The translations under genes and the position numbers were made by a program. This document shows positions 12,441 through 24,100 of a stretch of DNA of 64,000 nt, piece by piece. This stretch comes from Branchiostoma floridae (lineage: Eukaryota > Chordata > Leptocardii > Amphioxiformes > Branchiostomatidae): the NCBI RefSeq assembly GCF_000003815.2, contig NC_049983.1:16582018-16646017 (forward strand), read 5' to 3'. Below the pieces are notes generated by a model, which saw only the letters and a list, made by a program, of their open reading frames with translations, did no database searches and was not told the origin of the DNA. How positions within the stretch are numbered: position 1 is the first letter of the stretch; the number at the start of each line of letters is the position of its first letter.

Positions 12441-12700
12441 GCTCTCGCATTTTAGACTATTCAGAAGGCTTTATATTGTATCAGTTCTTAGGGGCATATC
12501 TATGATAATCGCAGCAGTCACTTAACATCTCTTCAGGAGTTTAGCGTAACACTATTTCAGGTCAAACCGTCAAAGGCAACTAAAAACAAACTTTAACGTT
12601 ACTGAGTTCAACAGTACTTATAACTTGTTATCGAAGTTGAAACGCTAGCGATGGTATTTTCGCTGCGCTGTTAGCTCCGTGCGACTGTTGTTGACGGTCT
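12441..12700. repeat. Repeat block B, copy 1
   Basis: About 260 bp, similar in the same orientation to 16888-17170. Shared blocks include GCATTTTAGACTATT, AATCG.AGCAGTCACTTA, GTTAGC and TTGTTGACGGTCT. Confidence 0.75.
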
Positions 12701-12726
12701 TATAACGGTATATTTTGCACCCCTGT

Positions 12727-13008
12727 ACCCTGGTATGAGTAACATTTGGTATAGATAGGCATAAGATAGTTGGTAAAATGATCCAAGTAAAATTTTTGGC
12801 ATAAAGTACTGTAAAAGGCTTAATTACAGCACTTTTTTTAGGGGAAATTGGTTTTCTTTCGTTCTCCATGCCATGACCTTTCGGACGTTCACCCCACAGA
12901 GCCGACATCTGCACCTGCGTCTAGCCGGCAGGAAGAGTTAATTCAATTAATGGTTCAGCCAATCAGCGAAGAGGAAAGCGAAGGCTAATTAATATTCATA
13001 AGCGGGAC
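12727..13008. repeat. Repeat block A, copy 2
   Basis: Second copy of the block described at 12104-12386, lying 27 bp after block B. The order A-B-A suggests a tandem A-B unit of about 620 bp. Confidence 0.75.
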
Positions 13009-14699
13009 CACACAATACGTTAACTTGAAGACTCAGGCCGTACAGACTTCTCGCCAGGATTTTTTCAAAGCGTCGGACAGGGGTCCGGGGGCCGCCGAAT
13101 GTCCCTGGCGGGGTCCAGGGGCAGGGCCACTGTGGGGGGGACCCAGGTGGGCGAACCCCCGGGGCCTAGCTCTAAATGTTATGCAGTAGATTTCTAGCGA
13201 GGTCAACGCCCATGAAGCCGGTTCTTTCAAATGCAGAGTAACCAATTAACGCCAGACCGGTGGCACGCGAGGGTCAGGGAGGAATGTTTCACACCTATTG
13301 TCCGTCGATTACTAGCTGTTAAATACCGTCAATACATTACAAAGGAAATCTTTCTAGGGCTTCCTTTAGTTTGCAGCATGTATTTTTGTGAGCTGGTCCC
13401 TTTAAATACTGGTAATATATAGAATAGAAGTATGGACTGAAGAATCAACAGACAACACGACTTGAGTACATAACGTAACGTTATATTTGGCAACTTACTA
13501 CAGCCGTCTTTTTACCTTATTACAAGATCCAAATTGTGAGTTGTAGAACTACGTGCTGTTTTTACTATATATTTTACAGAAATAACAACAATGTATAATG
13601 TGACACATGTTACATTAGCCCAAAACTTGACACACATCATTGCAAAATGCATGCATGATAGCATGCAATATTATGATCGTGTACTATTTAGTACATCTAC
13701 TGGCTCAACATAGGTAAGTATACAACTTCTTAGGAAATATGGATACAGTACATTTGATTATAGCAATACAAGTGCTAATACTAACTTATCGGTGACCTCT
13801 TTTTAACGAGGCCATACAGCCGACTCATCACAAAAGTGACTTATGGCGGAAGAGAAGGGTCTACCTACTTTTAATTCAACTAAATTCAATAAAATAACAT
13901 TGATCATTTATTTGTGTCCATTCTTAGGGCTAACCCAAGTCATTTCCTGCCTCTTCTGCCGTAACGCCGACATTGCAAGAACAAGTGTCCAGGTGCTGTT
14001 TGAAGCACTCTCTTGTGATCCCGAGCTTCTTGACATTTGTTTGATACACCGACGATATCTGAAACAATGTTGGATGTTTTGTCAGAAGTTGTTAACTAAA
14101 CGTTATAGAACTTAAAATCCGAGGTGGATTTTGGTTGCTCAATTCAGAAGTCGCCTAGCCATCCCCATTCAGTTACTAAAAGAAACATAAGCACTATAAG
14201 TTGTATTCCCACTAAAGTAGCTTTGTTGACATTGCCATATTGTTTTACCATGAATACATTATCGTGTTTACACAGTTAGGTGACGGACGTATTCAAATTC
14301 TGGAAGTGGTTTTGCATCACATAGAAGCAACCTTTCAACAATGTGCACGTCTTTGTCAAAGTTACATGTATGTTGTCAGCTCCGTTTGCATAATTATAAG
14401 AAGATTAACAAATGAAATAAACCAAAAGAAGCAGAATGACCGATTATATAGTGTGTGATTTACGCTGGCTGTATTACATGTAACAAAATGGATCTTGTTT
14501 TCGTGAATAGAACCTCCTTGACATAACGAAGCATATGCTGCGAAACATATCGCTTTGTAACTTTGCGTAGTGTGCAAGACACGTCACTGTTCTCAACTGA
14601 GTGCCAAGGTCTCCGGGACACTATTTAGCACACGACACTATTTTGGGACTGCCCAAAAATTACATGTAACGTTTATAGTTTATGTTTGGACAGTAACAA
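13009..14699. other. Non-coding stretch between repeat block A and the LINE area
   Basis: A GC-rich segment (13060-13170) is followed by AT-rich DNA. A 90-codon open frame at 13843-14115 has no recognisable domain and no convincing splice borders; I do not call it a gene. Confidence 0.4.
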
Positions 14700-14963
14700 T
14701 TACTCGGGATGCGCTGTTAGGTGACTGTCCTGGAAAATGCGTTCGATGTCTTCTCTCGCCGGTAGTCTGTGATTTGGGGCGTCACAATGCGCCACAAAAT
14801 CCTCACCCAGGACCAGTTTAGATTTGATTTCCCTCCATTTTTGTACGCGGTCCGTCCTGGAGAGCTTGCTCTTGTTGGGAAATGTTGGGTCAACTCGACA
14901 GATCTCACCTTCGTCGGGATCCGTTCCGTCACGTATAGCGACCGCTCCATTTATATAAGAAGT
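14700..14963 (-). other. Unexplained coding-like fragment
   Basis: Reading leftward from 14963, one minus frame stays open for 87 codons to a TAA at 14700-14702. Its composition looks like protein: IRDGTDPDEGEICRVDPTFP, then TDRVQKWREIKSKL, then HCDAPNHRLPAREDIERIF and DSHLTAHP. It has no ATG, so it would be an exon or a broken gene. The ending HRLPAREDIERIF..SHLTAH faintly recalls the H2C2 zinc-binding region of retroelement-type integrases, but this is a guess. It touches the 3' end of the LINE, which may have inserted into it. Confidence 0.35.
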
Positions 14964-16572
14964 TTATTTGCAAGTTCGTGCCCGAGGGCTAATTGCAAGT
15001 ACATAGTATACACATAGTGACAATGGACAGTCATAAACAATGTTCTAATCTAATACTAGTGTTGGCTATTTCTAAGCAGGTTGGGTTTGACTTCTTTTTT
15101 GGAAGCAGAGGGAGACGAAAAGCCCCACATTTTCTAAAATTTGTGGGTTCTGCGATTTCAAGAGAAAAGTGGCCTTCTGTTTGTCTGTCAATGTGGGGAA
15201 GTTGGGATAAGTCTTTGTGACTTCTCTAAACAAGGTGATTCTTTCGGTTTCGTTGAATGAACATTTGGAAATGAAATGTGTTTCGTCTCCCACTGCTTTT
15301 GATGTACAATATTTACAAATCCTTTCACACACTGGTAATCTCTTGTATCTCCCTCTTTCCACTTCTAGAGGATGAGCGCTAATTCTGACTTTGCTTATTG
15401 CGGAGCGCACCTCGAAATCAACTAGTTCTAAGTACTTCTCTCTAGCGTATACAGATTTACAAGTTTTGTAGAATCTCAGCTTACCGGTATCTATACTTAT
15501 ATTATGTAGAGACGTCTGGATATACATATTGGTAATTCTATTCCTTATCATATTACATACATATACAGGGTCATAGAGTGAGTTATCAGAGTACCAGAGA
15601 TAAGAATATCCACTATAATCAAGTATTTCTTTAACACGCTGCAACAATGATCTTCTCCGGCCGTTTACGACGGAGTTATGCTGTTCCAAGAGTGCATTTA
15701 CTTGTAATGGATGCTTAGTATAATCCATTTGTGTTAAACACAACCAATATTTTACAAGTCGAACGGAAATATCTATGTCTAGTGGAAATCTACCTAATTC
15801 GGACCTACATGCTAAATTACTACTATTTCTAGAGACTCCAAGAATGTTCTTGCAGAATTGGTTGTGTGTAATTTCGATCGGAGATGTATCATTTAATTTC
15901 TCGGTACCCCAAATTTCACAGCCATATAACAGAATGGGTTTAACACAGGAATCGAATATTCTTAGTAGGCTATCGGGTGAGACTGATGAACGGGTTAGAC
16001 ATTTGAAGCTGTGCATGGCTTTGCGCGCTTTGTTTGACAATTGTTTTTTGGCTAATGAAAAGGTACCTGATGATGTTATGGTGATACCTAGGTAGCAATA
16101 TGAAGATACGATGTCTACTCTCTCTTGTCCGAATAAAAAGTTTTGTTTTGAAAATAATCGGCCAGATTTGTTGAATATGATAATTTTTGTTTTCTTTAGA
16201 TTCACTTCGAGCTTCCATTTAGTGCAGAATATGTTTAGTTTATCTAAAGCGCTTTGCAGTCCTTTTTCGGTCTCAGAGAATAAAACTACGTCGTCTGCAT
16301 ATAGTAAACTTGACACTAATAAATTATTGAGTGCGGGTGGAGAACATTCGGTATTATCTAACTCGTGAACAAGGTCGTTTATAAAAAGATTAAAAAGGGT
16401 AGGGCTTAGGTTGCACCCCTGTCTGACACCCTTATTGGTAACAAATGGAGGTGTTAGGCCAGATGACGTTTTGACGCATGTGCTGGGTTTTTCATACATG
16501 CATTTAATAAGACTGTAAAAGTTCCCTCCTATTCCCGAGTTGAGTAATTTGAAGCGGAGCACCATTGAAAGT
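14955..16572 (-). mobile_element. 5'-truncated LINE (non-LTR retrotransposon), reverse transcriptase
   Basis: A minus-strand frame of 497 codons (16565 to 15072) encodes the C-terminal half of a LINE polymerase: GVRQGCNLSPTLFNLFINDL, the catalytic YADDVVLFS, the LEVNLKKTK thumb motif, a long C-terminal region, and a CX2CX9HX4C zinc-knuckle-like motif (CKYC...H...C) near the end. The fingers, the first palm aspartate and the endonuclease are missing because the copy breaks off near 16572, as expected for 5' truncation during target-primed reverse transcription. The frame is intact within what remains, so the insertion is fairly young. The 3' UTR contains a block at about 14990 that recurs at 39557-39585, and an AATAAA at 14963-14968 (minus). 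Clade is probably within the CR1/L2/Rex-like group; this is inference. The copy cannot mobilise itself. Confidence 0.85.
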
Positions 16573-16887
16573 GTAAAACTTCATCTCTACAGTCCACTAC
16601 CTCCGCTTTTTGATCATCCAACTTTCAAAGTTAGATATGTTCAAGCTGATCGATCTAGACGTACGGAAGAACTCAAAACAGCAACTCAAATGCGCTTGGG
16701 TTGAGTTTTGGACATTTACATGAAACTAGATGGCTACAAGAGGTGCAATTAGCCCGTAACTAGGCTGCCATTGGCTAATTGTCGACGGCGGTCAGTGACC
16801 TGCTAGCAGTCATCTGATTGGTCCTCGCTAGAAACCGCCGGAAATCTAGTGCATATCAAATAGTGTACACGCCCCCCCCCCCCGGAA

Positions 16888-17170
16888 GCTCTTGCATTTT
16901 AGACTATTGAGAAGGCTTCTTTTATCAGTTTTTTTAGGGCCATATCTACGATAATCGTAGCAGTCACTTACTTCTCTTCAGCAGTTTGACTTTAAAATAT
17001 TTCGGGTCAAAGCTTCAAAGACAACTAAAACCTCATAAACAACAAACTTTACTTAGCTCAACAGTATACAAAAATATTGTACGGGTTGCCATCCTTAGTT
17101 GAAGCGCTTATTTATAGCGCTAGTATCTTCGCTACGCCGTTAGCCGCCGTGCGACTTTTGTTGACGGTCT
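16888..17170. repeat. Repeat block B, copy 2
   Basis: Second copy of the block at 12441-12700, 4.4 kb away in the same orientation; the LINE lies between the two. Confidence 0.75.
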
Positions 17171-19515
17171 GATATCCCTACGTCGCCGCCTCGCTGATAT
17201 TCCCACGGACATGTTTCAAGAAAAATACCCAGCAAAAACGCTGTTCTGCGTCAAATTCTATTCTATAAAACATGTGGGACTCAGTGTTACAGTCTAAATA
17301 TTTTGTAGAAGCACCGCTGTAGGAAAGAAGGTCCAAGCAATGTAAAACATCACGTAGCATGAAGTTCGCTGTCAACTGGCACATAGCACATGACTGTTTG
17401 AAACTCAACAGCCGTGCTTGATTGATAGCCGGCGGTCCTTTGATGAAGTCGGCGAAAGGTGCGTTAGTTAGAAAATCTGCGTTTAGTTTTGATACGTAAT
17501 TATAAGTTAGACAGTGGCGAGAATGATTATTTTCTCATCAATATTTCTCTTCAGAATTATTTGAACTTAATTGTACATCTAAACAATTGGCTTACCTGTG
17601 CAATGTTTATATGATTAATGATCAGTGTACTGAAATCATGTGTAACGTATGGCTCCTAGTCAATAGATCAGCATTTTTCTCTATAGTGACCACCTGTCTA
17701 TAGTGGCCACATTTCTATCACTGGACTGGAACTTGCGAAAACTGCTGTATTTTCTCCAGAGCAAATGTATGTGTTCCTAGTGCTGTTGTTGTTTGACATA
17801 AACTTTGAACATTTAAATTGTAAGTAACTTTAAACTGCCAGAGTTTCAGCCCAATAAAACACTCTCAGCGCCAGGGTATGAACAGACTGACGAGACAGAC
17901 GAAAATAAATCCTCGAACAAGGTTCAATCGTATTTTCCGGGTCTGGCAGGACTGAGTTGTTAAACAAAAATAAGAATAGGCTCGATGGCTGATTGCATAC
18001 AAAGTAAAACAGTTTAACAGTTTTACAGCTTGAAGAAAACAAACGCTCCTACAGTACCTGCACCTGCTTGATAATTATTAAATCGTATGCCCTACTTGAA
18101 TAAAAAAAGTTCACTGCAATAATAAATGTACCCACATCACAAGGAGCTTATACTTTTTTAAACTTACACCTAGTTATCGTACTGAAAATTGTTAATGACA
18201 TTACATGAAGTCATTCAACAATTTTCAGTCATGATGAAAATTTTCTGAATGGAAGGTGTGATTATTGTCATTTTCTGAAAAATAGAAGCAAGCTCTGTAC
18301 ATGTCTTTACCTGGAATCAATTCACAATACCAGTCCACTTTGGGGGATAATGTACTGTTAAGAGGATGTTCCATTTTTGCGCAGGGGTGATTTGGAACAG
18401 TCCAATGTTGCGTGGGAAGGGGTATGGCTGAAATATGCTGTATTTGCTCTTAAGCAAATGTCGGCCTTTCTAGTTTGTAAATGCCTTTATGATGTGCATT
18501 GTAACCACTTATTTTGTATATTGTTTAGTTGTCAGAGGCCAGAGCTATCACTTTGTAGTAGCCTTCAGCTAGTTGGGAAGCGCTAGCAGTATGTATTTAT
18601 TTATACAAACCTTTAAATCAGATCAAACAAAAATAGTATGGCGCATATAGTAAAAGGGAGATTTTCTTTGGTCAAAGAAGACAAAGAGTCCTAGAAGTCT
18701 TTCATTGTGATTTGCTATAGAGTTCTTTACATATGTAGGTCCGGTTCTGAAAGAGAACCGATAACTTACGCAAGTATAAATGGTTTATTCACGAGAGCAT
18801 CTGGGGAGTGGGGTGTCACTAGTCGATACTAAGCTGCTAGTGTCTTTTTTTCTGGCGGTTAACCAGCTTGTGATTTCTTTCTCTGGCGCTCTACGTTCCA
18901 AGATATGAAAACGTTTCTTCTCAGAACTCTTTCCAAAACTCCCTCCCCTCCTCACGATGGCCTCTTAGCCTACATGTGTGGCAATCTCTTCAATATCCTT
19001 CTCTTTGAGGGTTTGTACTTGTCCATTTAAACCCCTACTCTTGCCGCAATTTAAAAAAAAGTCACAGCGCTGCTCCCAGGCGACGTGTCCCTGACAACCG
19101 ATGTTGAACCAAGCGTACAGCAAACACACCGACTACGTCACCTTCCTTAAGGCAAATGCTGCGCCTTCAAAATTTACAACAGTTGCTTTCAACGTAAATG
19201 AAATCAGCTGAAGATTTATCGAGAGGCATCGAACCATGCAAAACAACTTTTTTTTTTCTGATACGCACTGTGAGGTCTCTTCATTTTGAGAGTCAGACCA
19301 ATATTGACATGGTATTCATGTACTATGTCGAGTGAACTGGTGGCCACATTTTCAACACGGTTCTCTTTGTGTGGATGTCGTAGTGTAGAATTTGTTTGTA
19401 AGCAGTGCACGTACGTAGTTCAAACAAAGTTGTGAAATAAGTATCAATGGGTTTGGACTTGTTTTTACTTGCATGAACGTGTATTTGAAAAACATCGTTA
19501 TGTTGGATTCATCTT
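17171..19515. other. Gene-poor stretch
   Basis: No gene supported. At 17684-17712 there is a fragment resembling the end of the 178-bp element found at 58259 and 60741 (CCACCTGTCTATAGTGGCCAC). Confidence 0.45.
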
Positions 19516-19700
19516 TGATTGATTGATTGATTTTATTTTGCACTTTAAAAAATGATACATACAGAAAATTATAGAATACAACAGAACGTTGGGGGGAGAA
19601 AAAAGCCATGTGGCTTATACAAACTCTCCCCCCGTCAAAATATACAAATCATGATACAATTAAATGGTCACGAAGATTATACATCGAACAATAATAAACC
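19516..19700 (-). mobile_element. Likely LINE 3' tail fragment
   Basis: Read on the minus strand this is a short untranslated segment with an inverted GGGGGGAGA...TCTCCCCCC pair, ending in AAAATAAAATC and an AATC microsatellite (GATTGATTGATTGATT at 19516-19531). Simple-repeat tails after an A-rich end are typical of CR1/L2-like LINE copies. No coding frame remains. Confidence 0.4.
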
Positions 19701-19890
19701 AAGTGAAAATAATATAAGTCAGTGATCATACACAACGTTACAATTAATCTTAACATCAAAAACTGAAATTAGACAAAACTAAACATGATCTTTCAACATT
19801 AATACGATTATATACTGAGATGCTGGCATGATTATAGCCAGTATGTACCGTTACATTGTTAATTGAAGCATTCGTTGCAACTGTATTTCT

Positions 19891-20008
19891 TTTCGCTCCA
19901 GGCAGAGGTCTTTCTGAAGTGTTTTTATTTGGCTTTCTATTTTGCCAGGTTTTGTTTCTGTCCGACAGGTCAAAAATAAGCCAAACCCTAACCTCTGCTT
20001 GGCGAGTA
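19891..20008. mobile_element. Short inverted-repeat element (9-bp-TSD family), degenerate copy
   Basis: The left end is a mutated CTCCAGGCAGAGG, the right end CCTCTGCTTGGCGAGTA, and the interior shares TTTGGCTTTCTATTTTG with the other copies. The target duplication is not clear here. Confidence 0.55.
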
Positions 20009-21169
20009 GGTATTCGGGGGAGTGGGGAGCGTCGTGTACTTCCGAACTTGACATTTATGTAGTTTAGGATGTATATATATATATATATAAGACATGGAGA
20101 GAAAAGACGATGATTTAGGGCATCATTTTTATGACTTTGCCAACGGAAATGAACTAGAACGTTGGTCAAGTGTTACAGTCATGCTATTTTTGAGGGAGTA
20201 ACAGTTGTGTAGAAACGTGCCCTACTCTGAGAAAAAAAGAAGTTCTAACTTGGTACCTGCTATTTTGGGGACGTGGCAAACGTGCTGAACGTGACATATT
20301 TCTATCGGTGACTACTTTCAAGTACAAAGAGAAGGCGTTTTGACTTCTTAAATAATGCTGTGGATTCAACTCTTACTTGTTTACTGGCGCATTCTTAGTT
20401 TTATAAACGTTGCCATTTTTAGCTACCAAGCGTGCCTAGCGCTTGAAAAACTACGTACTAGTATGTTACCAGCAAACGTAAAGTTGTTATTCGCACTAAG
20501 TCCGGTCAGAGAGGGAGAGAGAATAAGGGAGAGTCTTTGCCATACTACCAGCATCCGAAAGAAACAAGAATCTGTGCCGCCACGACGCTTAAAATGTAAG
20601 TTCACGTCATGTGGGTCAATAACCTTACAGTCGCTTGCTGGGGAAACGTTGATCTGTAGTTAATTAATTCCGTCACGGTGAATAAGTAATCGTGAAGTCA
20701 TTTGGCCTCGCTTTATATCAAACTCTGCCTCTCTTTACCTAGCCTACATTAGGTGTCATCGCCACTTTGCCGTATTTACGCACTTTGACGGCCGCCTCAG
20801 TGGGTCGTTTCATATTACAAATTCACTATTTGATAAACATTTTAACTTGCCGACGCTGTGAGGCCGAATCGAGTTGTGGCTTGAAACTCTATTTCCACTC
20901 TACTACGAGGAAAGATTTGAGGTGTTCCACATGATTTGTGTCTTAGTGTTTTCGTTGTGGAACGTCCGGAAAAGCGGGGTGTGATCATGACGTTCTAGAA
21001 CTCCTCGGTAACCCTAGGAGACTGGTCACGTGGCGGTGAAACAACATGTTAGGACAGTACGCACGAGTGCGGGGGTAGTGCAAGTGACTACGTACGCCGG
21101 TAGAAAAACTAACGGTGCGATAACTACGACATCCTTTCTACGATGATCTTGACAGAAACCTAGGCTCAA
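20009..21169. other. Stretch upstream of the large unidentified gene
   Basis: A TA run lies at about 20071-20088. No gene supported; the last few hundred bases probably hold the promoter and 5' UTR of the downstream gene. Confidence 0.4.
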
Positions 21170-24100
21170 ATGAGCGGAAACATCGTCCTACCGAAGCTGG
21201 CGGTCTTCGGGCCAGAGAAAGAGGGAGAGGGGGACGCTTTGGGACAACAGAAACAGCGTCGGACGAAACACTCTAAACGGGTAAGTACGCTACGGCATCT
21301 ACTTTACACATAGCACAGCAAGTACAGTCTTATTAAAAAAAAGAATAGCTGTATCATAGATTTTGTGTGACATAGCCTTACGTGTACGTAATATTGTTTG
21401 CGGATTTTTAGACCACAAAAATATATTTGTTAGTCTGTGGCTTAAAAGATGAGATGACAAGTGTACAAACTTCCCCATGGCAACGCTCTGTCGTTTGGGG
21501 ATGCACTGAAGCGTGAGGATGTGCCTCTATCAACAGTGTCTATAGAAACCTTTCAAAGTACATTCTCTTCTTTGTATGTGTATGAGTGCTACATTGACTT
21601 CTGTGTATAGGACAAAAAGATACGTTCGCAAAATTCATCGTGGGTACTAGTATGTGGAAAGCGAGTATCAAAAGATTTGTGTTGAGGAAATATTACGATA
21701 ATGCTGAAGTTTATAGTTAAGTATTTTGTTTTCCGTATACTTCCGTTCAACTTCCCGTCATCCTGGGGTTTTAGTTTTACTGCGCGGACACATTCAGAAG
21801 TCGTAGTCGTAGCTACTGGCTAGAATTTTGATGTTGTATTTTCAAGCAACGCGGGTGGTGACAGAACTAGTTACCGACAAGGATCTAACACAGCACTTTT
21901 CGATAATAAATTTTGTACGTGCACGACCACCGGTACCACGCATGCGGTTGTTCGACGATACTACGGTAAATGTGTACTTCTGATATACTTTCTAGACTTC
22001 TGACTTATTGTTCTACATCATAAATAAACTGCTTGTACAATTGTTCATTGTTTTCTGGCACTAAAATTTATACAATCTAGATAAACTAAACTGGGAATGT
22101 GAGCGGGACATAAAATACGAAAACATTAAGATAAAGTATACAGCTTACACAGTACTGTTTATACGTACTTTGATGTTTATCAAACTGTAGAAACAAATGA
22201 CGTTTTGCTAAAACAACATCCCCGTTTCTATTGAACATACGGCGCCAACCACGTATTACATCAGAAAGAATGGTAAAGGTGCTGCAGTGTCATAAGTGTA
22301 ATCGCAAAAATTCTCGGGATAGTTGTAGATATGTCGTGCACTGACAGACTTGTCGCACGAACTCTCCAAGCAGAGGTTTGGCTCTGGTTGATTTTACGTG
22401 TTTTTATGGCTTTCTATTTTACCCTGTTTTGCTCATGTCTGGTGGACACTAGAATGAAACTTAAGTCAGAAACAACTGGAGCCAAATCATTGCAAGTCGC
22501 ACGATAGGTTTTTTTTGGGGGGGGGGGGGGGAGGCAGTCGTGGTTGTACACTTACAGATCGCACGACAGGCTTGCGACACCATAAATTACAAGGACAGAC
22601 ACGGACGTCTCGTACTAAAAACCCAGCTGTCCTATATGACGTAAAAAAATTTAGACCACTATTCTTTGGATCCTGGTCGAAATTTTGACGTAACACGAAT
22701 CCATACGGCGAAAGTGATTGCACCTCCATGACCACTGGGGCTCAAAAGTTGTCAACCAGCCTTCCGGGCGCGTTCGTGGAAGGGAGGGTATTGTACATGT
22801 GTATGTGTGTCTTCGTTATCAGGCAGATCGGACGCGATAACGCATTATTAGATCAGGCAATAGTAAAGTCTATTTACCTTTAGTCTGATAGGTCTGCCAT
22901 TGCGGATTGAGTGGTCGTCACACAACAGCAAGATTACACAAAGACAAAATGTTGTCGCAAAGAAAAAAATAGAAAAATCGTCAATTTTGTATCAAATATG
23001 TATGGCGACTGTTCGGTGTCCAAAAATATATAACTTTCGAATGATTACAAATTATTCCATCCGCTACCCTTCAAAGTACTAGTAGTACTACTGCTGGTAT
23101 TTGCTAAGTGAGTAATTTGCATTTGAATACCTTTAAAATAATTTCCATAATTCAGAAATAGAAAACAAACTAAATGTTCACCTTACACAATACAAGTTTA
23201 CTTAACGCCTTACCGGGATTCTGTGTCTAATATGTTTAGAGACGATGTTGTCTCTCTCCAGAATCATAAAGATCAAAATGGCGGTATTGTTCCGTGGTGT
23301 CACGCTACAAGTTGGTCTCTTTTTCATCGCTCTGGACACGCTGTCACGGCGGTGTGGACACTTCTCGCCGGTAAATATTGACGGAACCGGCTGTGTCTAA
23401 AAACCCTGTCAGTCTTTCGTGAATAAATCTTACCGGGGAAGGTTTACAAAGTGTCGAGTGAGAAGAAAGTGTTTGGGACAATGTCTCTTGGCCGCTGGAT
23501 TGTTGTCCAAAAAGGTCAGTGACATGTCGACACGAGGACCAACTAAATACATGTATTCCGAAGACGAACGAACATTGAAAAGGAAAGATAGGTACAAAAT
23601 GTTGTCCTACCGAAAGGGGGTCTATAAAATCAATTGTAGCTGCAAATGGTTCAATACTGCAGACATGTTTTGATAGAGAGTGTTTTGACTTTGAAAAGGT
23701 CAATGAGGCCCGTCAAATGTGCTAAGGTTATATATCCGGACGAAGTACCGTATGCACTTGACTCTCCTTGCGATTTTGAAGATGACATGGGCGATGACAT
23801 CCTGGCGGTAAGCAAATTAAAGCAAATGGCAGTCGCTGACAGCGTGACCAGCTAAGATACACGCAGAATTTATAAGTTATCAGCTGAGAGTTTTATCAAG
23901 TCTGGTGTTATACAAGGATTTCATCACCTGAGCTAAGACTGAATTGCATCACCTGTCCTATCATAAAATTAAAATGTCTTTGAACAGCCGCATATATTGA
24001 TAGGAAATTGCACTCATAAATAGATGTACCTCTAATCCCGATACACTTAGGCATTTATATGGCCGATTTGAAGGTCAGGATATCACGATAAGACTGGAGT

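Noticed and set aside
13843-14115. 90-codon frame with a cysteine-containing peptide
   Set aside because: No domain, no convincing acceptor or donor, and codon use like the surrounding AT-rich DNA.
15775-16368. Plus-strand frames inside the LINE
   Set aside because: They are on the opposite strand of an intact reverse transcriptase frame.
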